From Pseudobutyrivibrio sp. UBA1225 (GTDB taxonomy: Bacteria; Bacillota; Clostridia; Lachnospirales; Lachnospiraceae), in NCBI GenBank assembly GCA_002309345.1, contig DBWZ01000062.1, forward strand, positions 5,196 to 43,624: a stretch of DNA of 38,429 nt. Direction: 5' to 3'. Each line of letters begins with the position of its first letter. Position 1 is the first letter of the stretch. Positions 16,226 through 23,873 of the stretch are shown one piece after another. The translations under genes were made by a program, and so were the position numbers. Below the pieces are notes generated by a model. It was not told the DNA's origin, searched no databases, and worked only from the letters and a program-made list of their open reading frames with translations.

Positions 16226-17749
16226 ATGGCAAAATTAGTTATTAACAATGAGAACAAAAAGAGCACCATTGCTCCAGAAATCTACGGCCATTTTTCTGAG
16301 CACTTGGGTCGTTGTATTTATGAGGGACTTTACGTTGGTGAGGATAGTGACATCCCTAATGTGAAGGGAATGCGAAAGGATGTTGTTGAAGCTCTTAAAG
16401 AGATGCAGATTCCAGTTCTTCGATGGCCAGGCGGATGCTTTGCCGATGAATATCATTGGATGGACGGAATCGGTCCAAAGGAATCCCGCAAAAAGATGAT
16501 TAACACTCATTGGGGTGGTGTAGTCGAGGATAACAGCTTTGGTACACATGAATATTTTGAGCTATGCAATCAGCTTGGATGTAAAACATACGTAAATGCG
16601 AATATGGGTTCAGGTACCGTTCGTGAGATGAGCGAATGGGTTGAGTATATGACTTTTAATGGTGTATCACCAATGGCGGATTTGCGCAAGAAGAATGGGC
16701 ATGAAGAGCCATGGGTGGTTGACTACCTTGGGGTTGGCAATGAAAACTGGGGATGTGGTGGAAACATGAGACCAGCCTACTATGCTGACGAGTACAGACG
16801 CTATCAGACCTATGTTAGAAATTACGATGGCAACAAGCCTATCGCTAAAATAGCATGTGGTTCTAACAACGATGATTATGAGTGGACGAAAGTTGTCTTA
16901 GATACCTGCTATGATCATATGCCAGACGGAGTTCATGGCTTTATGGATGGTCTATCACTTCACTATTATACGTTGCCAGAGATGGAAAACGGCAATTGGG
17001 ATTACAAGGGAAGTGCCACAGATTTCACCGAAGAAATCTTTTACAAGACTCTTAAGCGTGGATATTTCATGGATGAAATCATCACAAAGCACGGCGAGAT
17101 TATGGACCAATATGACCCAGAAAAGCAAATCGGCATGATGGTAGATGAGTGGGGCATGTGGACAGATGTTGAGCCGGGCACAAATCCTGGATTCTTGTAT
17201 CAGCAGAATACTATGCGTGATGCTTTGCTTGCAGGTATGACACTCAACATTTTTAACAACCATTCAGATAGAGTTAAGATGGCTTGTATTGCACAGCTTA
17301 TCAATGTGCTTCAATCCGTCATTCTTACAGATGGTGACAAGATGATCAAGACTCCTACATACTACGTATTCAAGATGTATCGTCATCATCAGGGGGCAAC
17401 ACTTTTAGGTGTAGATTTACTTGCTAATCCAACAGTAGGCAAAGGCGAGTTTGAGGTACCAAAGGTGTTCCAGTCTGTTTCAGAAGACAAGGATGGAGTT
17501 ATCACAATTACCCTTACTAACAACTCTTTGGATGCAGCTGAGGATGTGGAAATCCAACTTACAAAAGATGCTGGTGCATATAACGTTGCAGAAGCAAGTA
17601 TACTTACAGGCAAGATGGCTGACCACAACACATTTGAAGCACCAGAGGTTGTAAAGGAACAGTCATTTGATAAATACACCAAAACAGCTGAAGGGCTATC
17701 AGTAACACTTCCTGCTTGCTCAGTTGTAAGCATTCGTTTGAAGAAATAA
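16226..17749 (+). CDS. abfA: Alpha-L-arabinofuranosidase, GH51
   Basis: A 507-aa cytoplasmic retaining glycosidase that removes alpha-L-arabinofuranosyl residues from arabinoxylan or arabinan oligosaccharides. The acid/base is Glu173 in GNENWGCGG and the nucleophile Glu308 in VDEWGMW, both in standard GH51 context; the N-terminal IYGHFSEHLGRCIYEGL and the RWPGGCFADEYHW block are typical, and a beta-sandwich domain closes the protein. No signal peptide, so it acts on imported oligosaccharides. Start taken at 16226 since GAGGAGAGG sits just upstream; a start at 16211 would lie before that ribosome site. It stands alone between its own promoter and two downstream hairpins, with no sugar transporter or regulator beside it. 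Confidence 0.93.
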   Translation: MAKLVINNENKKSTIAPEIYGHFSEHLGRCIYEGLYVGEDSDIPNVKGMRKDVVEALKEMQIPVLRWPGGCFADEYHWMDGIGPKESRKKMINTHWGGVVEDNSFGTHEYFELCNQLGCKTYVNANMGSGTVREMSEWVEYMTFNGVSPMADLRKKNGHEEPWVVDYLGVGNENWGCGGNMRPAYYADEYRRYQTYVRNYDGNKPIAKIACGSNNDDYEWTKVVLDTCYDHMPDGVHGFMDGLSLHYYTLPEMENGNWDYKGSATDFTEEIFYKTLKRGYFMDEIITKHGEIMDQYDPEKQIGMMVDEWGMWTDVEPGTNPGFLYQQNTMRDALLAGMTLNIFNNHSDRVKMACIAQLINVLQSVILTDGDKMIKTPTYYVFKMYRHHQGATLLGVDLLANPTVGKGEFEVPKVFQSVSEDKDGVITITLTNNSLDAAEDVEIQLTKDAGAYNVAEASILTGKMADHNTFEAPEVVKEQSFDKYTKTAEGLSVTLPACSVVSIRLKK

Positions 17750-17768
17750 TTAAAAACCATTTTATAAG

Positions 17769-17830
17769 GGCGACAGTTGTTACTGTCGCCTCGCACTACT
17801 GGAGTTTTGCAAAGCAAAACTCTTTCTTTT
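17769..17830 (+). terminator. Double hairpin terminator after the GH51 gene
   Basis: A first perfect stem, GGCGACAGT/ACTGTCGCC (17769-17790, loop TGTT), lacks a T-run. A second, GAGTTTTGC/GCAAAACTC (17802-17822, loop AAA), is followed by TTTCTTTT and is a classical terminator. Confidence 0.75.
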
Positions 17831-17848
17831 ATGATAAAATAACAGAGT

Positions 17849-18949
17849 ATGAAACGAAAAATTATATCTTGCATTTTAATAATAATTTTTATAGCTGCAG
17901 TCGCCTATGTTTTGCTTAGTAAACGAGGTGTTGATGACACAGATGTTTTGATACAGTCATCACAAAGGGATAGTAACAAGTACACTGCCACAGTTATCGA
18001 TTTATTTGATACAAAGACTGATATTATAGGCTACACCGATAGCGAAGAACAGTTTAATAAAGATGCCGACCAAGTTGTTTCGGATCTTCAGTACTATAAT
18101 CGCATATACGATATTTACAATGATTATGATGGCATTAATAACGTAAAGACGATAAACGACAATGCCGGTGACAAGCCAGTCACGGTTGATAAAGAGCTTA
18201 TCGATATGATTAAGTTTGGCAAGGAGATGTACTACGAGACTGACGGTCGAATCAATATTGCAATGGGCGCAGTGCTTTCTATCTGGCATGAGTATCGTGA
18301 GGCGGGGCTGGATAATCCTGCTAAGGCAAAGCTTCCTACAAAAGAGGAACTTCAGGAGGCCAATCAGCATACCAACATAGAAGACATTATCATAGACGAA
18401 GAAAACTGCACTGTTTTCCTTAAAGATGGCAAGATGTCTCTAGATGTTGGCGGGATTGCAAAGGGCTATGCCGTACAGAAGGCAGTTGATAAAGCAAAGA
18501 AACATGGCATTTCCAACATTCTGTTAAATGTAGGTGGCAATATTTCTTGCATTGGCGCCAGAGCGGATGGCACCAACTTTATGGTGGCTATTCAAAATCC
18601 TGATTTAGAAAGCGACGAGCTGTACGCAGATTCCTTTGGAATAGAAGATGGTACTTGCGTTGTTTCCAGTGGGGACTACCAGCGGTTTTATGAGGTGGAT
18701 GGCAAGCGCTATTGCCATATTATCAATCCCGACACCCTTTTTCCATCAGAAGAGTTTGCCCAGATATCCATAGTTACTAAGGATTCCGCATTCGCGGATG
18801 CGTACTCCACCGCATTATTTAATATGACATTGGAAGAGGGTAAAGAATTTATATCGAATCATGATGGAGTAGAAGCCATGTGGGTCAAGCCCGATGGAAC
18901 TAAAGTGTACTCTGATGGGTTTGATAATTTAGTAGATACGGATAATTAA
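17849..18949 (+). CDS. apbE: FAD:protein FMN transferase (ApbE), membrane-anchored
   Basis: A 366-aa enzyme that links FMN covalently to Ser/Thr of redox proteins outside the membrane, for example RnfG/RnfD-type or FMN-binding-domain proteins. One N-terminal membrane segment (5-23) without a lipobox cysteine at the right place, then the ApbE domain: GGIAKGYA (201-208), NVGGN (227-231), SSGDYQRF (273-280), HIINPDT (290-296), and DSAFADAYSTALF (312-324) with the Mg-binding Asp312, Asp317 and Thr321. No FMN acceptor protein is encoded in this window. Translation of the next gene is coupled (one base between stop and ATG). The leader is short and the ribosome site weak. Confidence 0.9.
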   Translation: MKRKIISCILIIIFIAAVAYVLLSKRGVDDTDVLIQSSQRDSNKYTATVIDLFDTKTDIIGYTDSEEQFNKDADQVVSDLQYYNRIYDIYNDYDGINNVKTINDNAGDKPVTVDKELIDMIKFGKEMYYETDGRINIAMGAVLSIWHEYREAGLDNPAKAKLPTKEELQEANQHTNIEDIIIDEENCTVFLKDGKMSLDVGGIAKGYAVQKAVDKAKKHGISNILLNVGGNISCIGARADGTNFMVAIQNPDLESDELYADSFGIEDGTCVVSSGDYQRFYEVDGKRYCHIINPDTLFPSEEFAQISIVTKDSAFADAYSTALFNMTLEEGKEFISNHDGVEAMWVKPDGTKVYSDGFDNLVDTDN

Positions 18950-18950
18950 T

Positions 18951-19328
18951 ATGAAAAAAAATGACGTCATTTTAATTGCATCACTTCTTATAATATGTGC
19001 CATCTCTTTATTAGCCATAAAACTATGGCAAAAACAATCCACTACAGATAAGTCATATGTGCGTGTCGAGGTGGATGGCAAAGTATATGGCACCTATCCA
19101 TTGAATGAAGAGCGTACCGAAAAAATCCAATTTGAGAATGGCAGCTACAATGTTCTTGTCATCAAGGATGGCAAGGCCGATATAACAGAGGCATCTTGTC
19201 CAGATCAAATCTGTGTCAGGCATATGCCAATACATTATTCCGACGAATCAATCGTATGTCTTCCTAATAAGTTGACCGTCACAGTGGTGGGCGGACAGGA
19301 AAATGAAATCGATGCGACTACAAATTGA
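18951..19328 (+). CDS. NusG domain II-containing membrane-anchored protein (EetA-like)
   Basis: A 125-aa protein with an N-terminal membrane segment (6-24) and an extracytoplasmic NusG_II domain (PF07009): YVRVEVDGKVYGTYPL, a central EKIQFENGSYNVLVI strand pair, and the diagnostic SCPDQICV (about 82-89). It is not a transcription factor despite the domain name. Family members sit beside ApbE, Rnf subunits or a Gx transporter and are linked to extracytoplasmic flavin electron transfer; the Listeria/Enterococcus counterpart is, to my knowledge, EetA. The start codon follows the apbE stop by one base, which argues for a shared function. Confidence 0.8.
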   Translation: MKKNDVILIASLLIICAISLLAIKLWQKQSTTDKSYVRVEVDGKVYGTYPLNEERTEKIQFENGSYNVLVIKDGKADITEASCPDQICVRHMPIHYSDESIVCLPNKLTVTVVGGQENEIDATTN

Positions 19329-19361
19329 GTGAATCGTAGTCCTAATCGAGGCCGTGAAACC

Positions 19362-19391
19362 TTGCATTTATATGCACAAGTGGGGTATACT
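19362..19391 (+). promoter_or_regulatory. Promoter of the DegV gene
   Basis: TTGCAT (19362-19367), an 18-base spacer, and TATACT (19386-19391), with about 40 bases of leader. Confidence 0.55.
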
Positions 19392-19434
19392 CAAACAGGT
19401 TTAGATAATAAATAATATTTAGATAGGAAGAAAT

Positions 19435-20322
19435 ATGGGCGATTTTATTATTAGCTGCTGTTCAACAGCAGATGTTACTGAAGAGTACCTTAAGGAGAAA
19501 AACATTGAGCACATCTGCTTCCATTATTATATGGATGATGTCGCTTTTGTTGATGACTTGTTTAAATCAAAGACTCCTGACGAATTCTATGGGGCAATGG
19601 TAGATGGTGCTATGACTCGTACATCTCAGGTCAATGCGGATGAGTTCGCGACATATTTCAAGAGCTTCTTAGACAAAGGTCTTGATATCATACACCTCAC
19701 ACTTGGAAGCGGGATCTCTGGCGTATATAATTCAGCAAATATTGCTGCTACCGAATTGCAAGAGCAATATCCTGACCGCAAGATTTATGTTTTTGATAGC
19801 TTATCAGCTTCAGCAGGTTATGGCCTTTTCATGGATAAGCTTGCAGAGCTTCGCGATCAAGGATATTCAATCGAAGATCTCGCAAAGTGGACTGAGGAGC
19901 ACATCCAAAATCAAAACACTTGGTTCTTCACTACAGATTTGACATTCCTTATTCGCGGTGGCCGCGTATCTAAGGTTTCAGGTTGGTTTGGTACAGCTCT
20001 CAATATTTGCCCACTTATGAACATCAACGACGAGGGCAAGCTTGTTCCTAGACAAAAGTGCCGTGGTAAAAAGATGGTCAAGAAGGCAGCAGTGGCTGCA
20101 GTCAAAGAACGAGTTACAGACGGCGCAGATTACAGTGACAAGATTTTCATTACACATTCAGTATGCTATGATGATGCGAGGGAAGTTGCCGACATGCTTG
20201 AGGCAGAGTTCCCAAATCTCAAAGAAAAGATTCGTATTTTTGATATTGGACCTACAATCGGTTCTCACACAGGGCCAGGCACTGTTGCCATTGGTTTCTG
20301 GGGTTCACCAAAAGAAAAATAA
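19435..20322 (+). CDS. DegV family fatty-acid-binding protein (FakB-like)
   Basis: A 295-aa cytoplasmic protein of the DegV family, which bind one long-chain fatty acid; known members present it to fatty acid kinase (FakA) for phosphorylation. Family motifs: TRTSQ (61-65) with the ligand-contacting Thr/Ser, GSGISGVYNS (91-100), the central VFDSLSASAGYG block and the FLIRGGRVSKVSG segment. The C-terminal HTGPGTVAIGFWG block is also typical. No FakA gene is seen here. It has its own promoter, and a hairpin with a large loop follows before the DUF308 gene. Confidence 0.88.
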   Translation: MGDFIISCCSTADVTEEYLKEKNIEHICFHYYMDDVAFVDDLFKSKTPDEFYGAMVDGAMTRTSQVNADEFATYFKSFLDKGLDIIHLTLGSGISGVYNSANIAATELQEQYPDRKIYVFDSLSASAGYGLFMDKLAELRDQGYSIEDLAKWTEEHIQNQNTWFFTTDLTFLIRGGRVSKVSGWFGTALNICPLMNINDEGKLVPRQKCRGKKMVKKAAVAAVKERVTDGADYSDKIFITHSVCYDDAREVADMLEAEFPNLKEKIRIFDIGPTIGSHTGPGTVAIGFWGSPKEK

Positions 20323-20333
20323 CTAGACTATCT

Positions 20334-20377
20334 AAGAACTGCTGATTGCTTATGGCAAAGATGGCAGTTCTTAATCT
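20334..20377 (+). terminator. Possible weak terminator after the DegV gene
   Basis: AAGAACTGC (20334-20342) and GCAGTTCTT (20364-20372) form a perfect 9-bp stem around a 21-base loop, followed by AATCTTT. The large loop and poor T-run make it a leaky terminator or an mRNA-stability hairpin. Confidence 0.4.
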
Positions 20378-20395
20378 TTAAGGAGGCACTTATCA

Positions 20396-20974
20396 ATGAA
20401 GCAAAAGATTAAAGACCTAAGATTAAACATTACATTTTCTGCAATTGTCAGCATCGTAATTGGAATTTTGCTGTTGGCTTTTCCTGACAAAAGCTTGGTG
20501 ACCATCAGCAGAGTTATTTCCAGTGTCATCATTATATCTGGCGTTTCTATTATTATTAGCCAGATTGCAGTTTCAAAGAAGAATTATCTTGGGGTTACAG
20601 TTGGATTCATGCTGGCATTAGTCGGTGTGTGGATGTTCACTGAGCCTGGAGCGATTGCATCTATAATACCTATTGCGATTGGTGTGATTTTGGTAGTGCA
20701 CGGTGTGCAGGACATCGGTATGGCTTTTGAATCATTAAGAGCAAAGCTTCCTCGTACATGGCTCACATTTTTGCTTGCAATAATAAACATATTGATGGGT
20801 GTTATCTGTATTGTCAGAGCATTTAATGTTTTGGAGTTTGCAATCAGAGTCATCGGAATCATGCTTATATTTGATGGGTTGGTGGATATTGGGATTGTTC
20901 ACAAGGTTCGCAAGGTTTCTAAGGAATCAAGTGACATTATCGATGGTACTATAATTAGCGAGGAAGATATTTAA
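20396..20974 (+). CDS. DUF308 (HdeD-like) membrane protein
   Basis: A 192-aa protein with about six hydrophobic segments arranged as the repeated helix pairs of the DUF308 family; the internal repeats are visible in IVIGILLLAFPDKSL, FMLALVGVWMFTEPG and AIINILMGVICIV. Named after E. coli HdeD (acid resistance), but the function in Firmicutes is unknown. The last 25 residues are polar and cytoplasmic. AAGGAGG lies 9 bases before the ATG. It leads into a small unknown gene (3-base gap) and a TetR-like gene, a plausible operon. Confidence 0.8.
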   Translation: MKQKIKDLRLNITFSAIVSIVIGILLLAFPDKSLVTISRVISSVIIISGVSIIISQIAVSKKNYLGVTVGFMLALVGVWMFTEPGAIASIIPIAIGVILVVHGVQDIGMAFESLRAKLPRTWLTFLLAIINILMGVICIVRAFNVLEFAIRVIGIMLIFDGLVDIGIVHKVRKVSKESSDIIDGTIISEEDI

Positions 20975-20977
20975 GCT

Positions 20978-21211
20978 ATGGGGCAGATGGAGTTTAAAAT
21001 GGAGCGTACAGGACTTCTTGAAGTGGGAGACGTTCTTCCTATTACTGAGTACGCTCTGTCCAATTCGTATTATTATGTGCTTGGCCGGTCTTATGCCATG
21101 TCGGGCAATTATACAACACTTGAAAGGATATCTGCTAAAGAAGGAAAGGTCGTTGATGTAAAAGAAACCCCAAAAGGATTTTATGTCATGGTTGACTATG
21201 CAGATTCTTAA
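20978..21211 (+). CDS. Small protein of unknown function in the DUF308 operon
   Basis: A 77-aa soluble protein with no motif I recognise. It looks like a compact beta-fold: MERTGLLEVGDVLPI, a Tyr-rich middle (NSYYYVLGRSYAMSGNY) and two closing strands (GKVVDVKETPKGFYVMVDY). The start at 20978 is three bases after the DUF308 stop; a second ATG at 20987 is possible. Its position between the membrane gene and the TetR gene (9-base gap) supports real translation. Confidence 0.65.
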   Translation: MGQMEFKMERTGLLEVGDVLPITEYALSNSYYYVLGRSYAMSGNYTTLERISAKEGKVVDVKETPKGFYVMVDYADS

Positions 21212-21220
21212 GGAGCAGTT

Positions 21221-21811
21221 ATGAATAACCAGTCACAAAATGCAATTGATATTGTGTTAGCAGAGAGTCTAAAAGAACTTGCTGTCACAAAACCAATTGA
21301 AAAGATTACTATAAAGGAAATTACAGATAAGGCAGGGGTCATTCGTCCTACCTTTTACAATCATTTCCAGGATAAGTATGAGTTGTTAGAGTGGATTACA
21401 ATAAACGAGCTGTTTTCTCCAATTGAGCCATTGCTTGCAAATGGTATGCTGAAGGAGGCAGTTACTTTCGTTCTTACGGAGATGGAAAGGGCAAAGGATT
21501 TTTACCGTCGAGCCGCTCAGCTCACAGGGCAAAACTCCTTTAGTGAGATTTTTACTCGCTGTGTTTCTAATGAAGTTAGCAAATATATTGATGTGGAAAG
21601 TTTAGCCGGTATTGCGGATTATCCGTGGTTGAAAGAAGAAGTGGTGGCAGAGTTTTTGGCACACGCAATCTGCTGGGTAACCATGCGCTGGATTAACAAA
21701 GGGATGATAGTTCCGGTGGAGGAGCTGACAGATGTTTACATCAAGATTTTCCACAGTCCAATTATTGAGGTTATAGCCAACACCCACAACAAAACGAAGG
21801 ATAAACAATAA
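21221..21811 (+). CDS. TetR/AcrR-like transcriptional regulator
   Basis: A 196-aa protein. The N-terminal helix-turn-helix is clear: KITIKEITDKAGVIRPTFYNHFQDKYEL (about 27-54), with the FYNHF recognition-helix ending typical of TetR members of the DhaS/YsiA kind. The C-terminal helical domain (60-190) should bind a ligand or co-regulator that the sequence does not reveal. AGGAG lies 7 bases before the ATG. It ends the DUF308 operon and precedes a MntP-like gene by 61 bases, so either could be its target. Confidence 0.85.
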   Translation: MNNQSQNAIDIVLAESLKELAVTKPIEKITIKEITDKAGVIRPTFYNHFQDKYELLEWITINELFSPIEPLLANGMLKEAVTFVLTEMERAKDFYRRAAQLTGQNSFSEIFTRCVSNEVSKYIDVESLAGIADYPWLKEEVVAEFLAHAICWVTMRWINKGMIVPVEELTDVYIKIFHSPIIEVIANTHNKTKDKQ

Positions 21812-21872
21812 CCTATAACAACAGTATAAAGCAGACAGATTTAAATTATTAAGATGATTGGAGTATAGATAT

Positions 21873-22457
21873 ATGAGCGTATTAGAAAGCTTGCTTATAA
21901 TTGCAGGAATTATGTTAGATGTTTTCGCTGCCATGGAAATTCAAGGTGCCATGATGGCTCAAATTAAAAAGAAATCTCTTGCGGTGGCATGTGTGGTTGT
22001 AGCCATTGTAGAATTGGTATTTTATTTTACTGGTTATCTCATTTGTTGGTTTTTAGCTTCAAGGGGATATATCGCAAATCCTATTTATTATGGAGAGGCT
22101 GTTGCTGCCATAGTACTCGGACTTCTCGGTGTCAGACTTATGATTAAGGCTGTTAGCAGAGAATACATTCTAGAGCGCCGCAAGGATTCAATCAGTGTAT
22201 GGGATTATATAAGAATCATAGTTATGTCTAGCATCTATACAGCGGCTGCGGGATGTGCCTGTGGTCTTGTGGGCATCACAATCTGGCAAATAATAATTAT
22301 TATTTTAGCAGTATCCTTTGTTATGGTAATACTTGGAATGTACACGGGACTTCACTATGGATTTGAGATAAAGACAGCAGCATATGCCATTGGAGCTTTT
22401 TTGCTCTGGGGCGTCAGCATAGAAATGCTTTTGCACAGAATACTAGAAATAGTATAA
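21873..22457 (+). CDS. MntP-like (DUF204) membrane protein, putative Mn efflux
   Basis: A 194-aa membrane protein with about six hydrophobic helices. The first helix, GIMLDVFAAMEIQGA, carries an Asp in the position of the conserved Asp in MntP-type manganese exporters, and an RLMIKAV turn and a CACGLVG helix follow. The match is partial, so a different small transporter is possible. Start at 21873 with TTGGAG upstream; an upstream TTG at 21858 lies inside the ribosome site and is rejected. No Mn riboswitch is visible upstream. Confidence 0.5.
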   Translation: MSVLESLLIIAGIMLDVFAAMEIQGAMMAQIKKKSLAVACVVVAIVELVFYFTGYLICWFLASRGYIANPIYYGEAVAAIVLGLLGVRLMIKAVSREYILERRKDSISVWDYIRIIVMSSIYTAAAGCACGLVGITIWQIIIIILAVSFVMVILGMYTGLHYGFEIKTAAYAIGAFLLWGVSIEMLLHRILEIV

Positions 22458-22493
22458 ACTATAGCTATGAATATACTATAGGAGATTTACATT

Positions 22494-23510
22494 ATGAAAT
22501 TACTATCATTTGCCGTACCTTGTTACAACTCGGCAGATTATATGGAACATTGTATAGAAACATTGCTTCACGGTGGTGATGACGTAGAAATCATCATCGT
22601 CGATGATGGCAGCCAAAAGGATAATACAGCAGAAATAGCTGATAGGCTTGCTGCGGAGCATCCTACTATCATCAAAGCAATCCACCAGGAAAACGGTGGC
22701 CACGGTCAGGCAGTCAACACCGGGCTCAAGAATGCCACAGGTCTTTTCTTTAAGGTGGTTGATTCTGATGACTGGGTTGATGAAGAAGCATACGATGAAA
22801 TCCTTAGGGTTCTTCGTCAGTCTGTTGAACACAGCAAGCAGCTAGATATGTTGATATCCAATTACGTATACGAAAAAGAAGGTGCTAGACACAAAAAGGT
22901 TATGCATTATTCCAATTTGCCAGTCAATGAATATTTTGGTTGGGATGAGACTAGACGTTTCAAAAAAGGTCAATACATATTGATGCATTCGGTTATTTAT
23001 CGCACCAAGCTGTTAAAGGATTGTGGTTTGGAATTGCCTAAGCATACATTCTACGTAGACAACATCTACGTTTATTATCCACTTCCTTATGTTAAGACAA
23101 TGTACTATTTGGATGTTGACTTTTATCGTTACTATATTGGTCGAGATGATCAATCCGTAAACGAAAAGGTTATGATATCTCGTATTGACCAGCAGATTAA
23201 GGTCAATAAAATCATGCTTGAGTCCTTTGACTACAAAAATATCACCAATAATCATGTTAAAAAATACATGTTTAATTATTTAGAAATGATTACTGTTGTC
23301 TCGACTGTCCTGCTAATGAAGAGTGGCACCAAAGAGCACCAGGAAAAGCGTAGAGAGCTTTGGGCATACATCAAGCAAAAGGATTACTTCTTATATAGAA
23401 AGCTTCGCTACGGATTCATGTGTGCCACAACCAATCTTCCAGGACGAAGTGGACGTGTCATTTCTGTGGCTGCCTACAAAGTGGCTCAGAAGTTAGTAGG
23501 ATTCAATTAA
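22494..23510 (+). CDS. Family 2 glycosyltransferase
   Basis: A 338-aa GT-A-fold glycosyltransferase. N-terminal FAVPCYNSADYM, the first Asp pair in IIVDDGS (37-38), HQENGGHGQAVNTGL (64-78) and the metal-binding DSDDW (90-94) are classical for GT2. The C-terminal part is Tyr/Lys-rich, with no membrane helix obvious enough to call. Donor and acceptor are unknown; surface polysaccharide or teichoic-acid decoration is typical. AGGAG lies 10 bases before the ATG. The last codons are part of the first arm of the hairpin element downstream. Confidence 0.85.
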   Translation: MKLLSFAVPCYNSADYMEHCIETLLHGGDDVEIIIVDDGSQKDNTAEIADRLAAEHPTIIKAIHQENGGHGQAVNTGLKNATGLFFKVVDSDDWVDEEAYDEILRVLRQSVEHSKQLDMLISNYVYEKEGARHKKVMHYSNLPVNEYFGWDETRRFKKGQYILMHSVIYRTKLLKDCGLELPKHTFYVDNIYVYYPLPYVKTMYYLDVDFYRYYIGRDDQSVNEKVMISRIDQQIKVNKIMLESFDYKNITNNHVKKYMFNYLEMITVVSTVLLMKSGTKEHQEKRRELWAYIKQKDYFLYRKLRYGFMCATTNLPGRSGRVISVAAYKVAQKLVGFN

Positions 23511-23630
23511 TCATCAAGATTAATTGAATCCGTAATAGCAGCAAATTTTGATTTATCAAAATTTGCTGTCTGCTTGCAGATTAAAATGTTGCTCTCCATG
23601 GCAACATTTTAACCCGATTCAATTAATTAT
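23499..23630 (+). other. Multi-hairpin element with alternative pairings
   Basis: The 12-mer GATTCAATTAAT occurs at 23500-23511 and 23616-23627, and its complement at 23519-23530. The complement can pair with the left copy (14 bp, loop ATCAA, overlapping the glycosyltransferase stop) or with the right copy (12 bp), closing a multibranch loop. Inside lie CAGCAAATTTTGA/TCAAAATTTGCTG (23539-23568, loop TTTA), TCTGCTTGCAGA (23569-23580) and TTAAAATGTTGC/GCAACATTTTAA (23581-23612). Several T runs follow. It may be a terminator cluster, a small structured RNA or a mobile palindromic repeat. Confidence 0.7.
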
Positions 23631-23698
23631 TTTGGCACTTTTTTTTGATGAGACATAAACCCCACGTGGGTATTAAAACTGCATATTTTCGCCGTTTC

Positions 23699-23732
23699 AA
23701 CTCCAGATAACTCCTATCTGGAGTTATTTTTT
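23699..23732 (+). terminator. Strong intrinsic terminator upstream of the fibre operon
   Basis: AACTCCAGATA (23699-23709) and TATCTGGAGTT (23715-23725) form a perfect 11-bp stem with loop ACTCC, followed by ATTTTTT. It isolates the surface-fibre operon from the glycosyltransferase transcript. Confidence 0.85.
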
Positions 23733-23782
23733 GCCAAATAAATACACTTATTGCCAATCGCTTTCTTTTAGTTTGTGATAGT

Positions 23783-23826
23783 TATACTATACAGTTACAC
23801 ACAAAATTTACACAAATTTTTTACAG
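23783..23826 (+). promoter_or_regulatory. Probable promoter region of the fibre operon with TTACA repeats
   Basis: TATACT (23783-23788) is a good -10 box, but the bases 17 upstream (GCTTTC) are a poor -35, which suggests an activator. Downstream, TTACA is repeated at 23795, 23808 and 23821, exactly 13 bases apart. If transcription starts near 23795 the repeats lie in the early transcribed region and could act as an operator. The remaining leader is A-rich. In the 363-base gap before the operon I see no gene. Confidence 0.4.
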
Positions 23827-23873
23827 ACCTAACACAAACAAAATGTATTAAAAGATAAAGGGAGCATTAAATA

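Noticed and set aside
18951..19328. Reading the NusG-domain protein as a transcription elongation factor
   Set aside because: It has an N-terminal membrane segment, only domain II and the SCPDQICV motif, and is coupled to apbE.
23518..23627. Cloverleaf-like shape that could be a tRNA
   Set aside because: Arms are too long, the total length is about 110 bases, and there is no anticodon arm, T-loop consensus or CCA-compatible acceptor end.
23661..23670. Perfect palindrome CCCACGTGGG
   Set aside because: Short, single copy, upstream of the terminator, and too far from the operon promoter to be a likely operator.
23648..23710. Twenty-codon reading frame ending inside the terminator stem before the fibre operon, suggestive of a leader-peptide attenuator
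   Set aside because: No ribosome site (a T-run precedes the ATG), no repeated regulatory codons, and the terminator is more simply the end of the upstream transcript.
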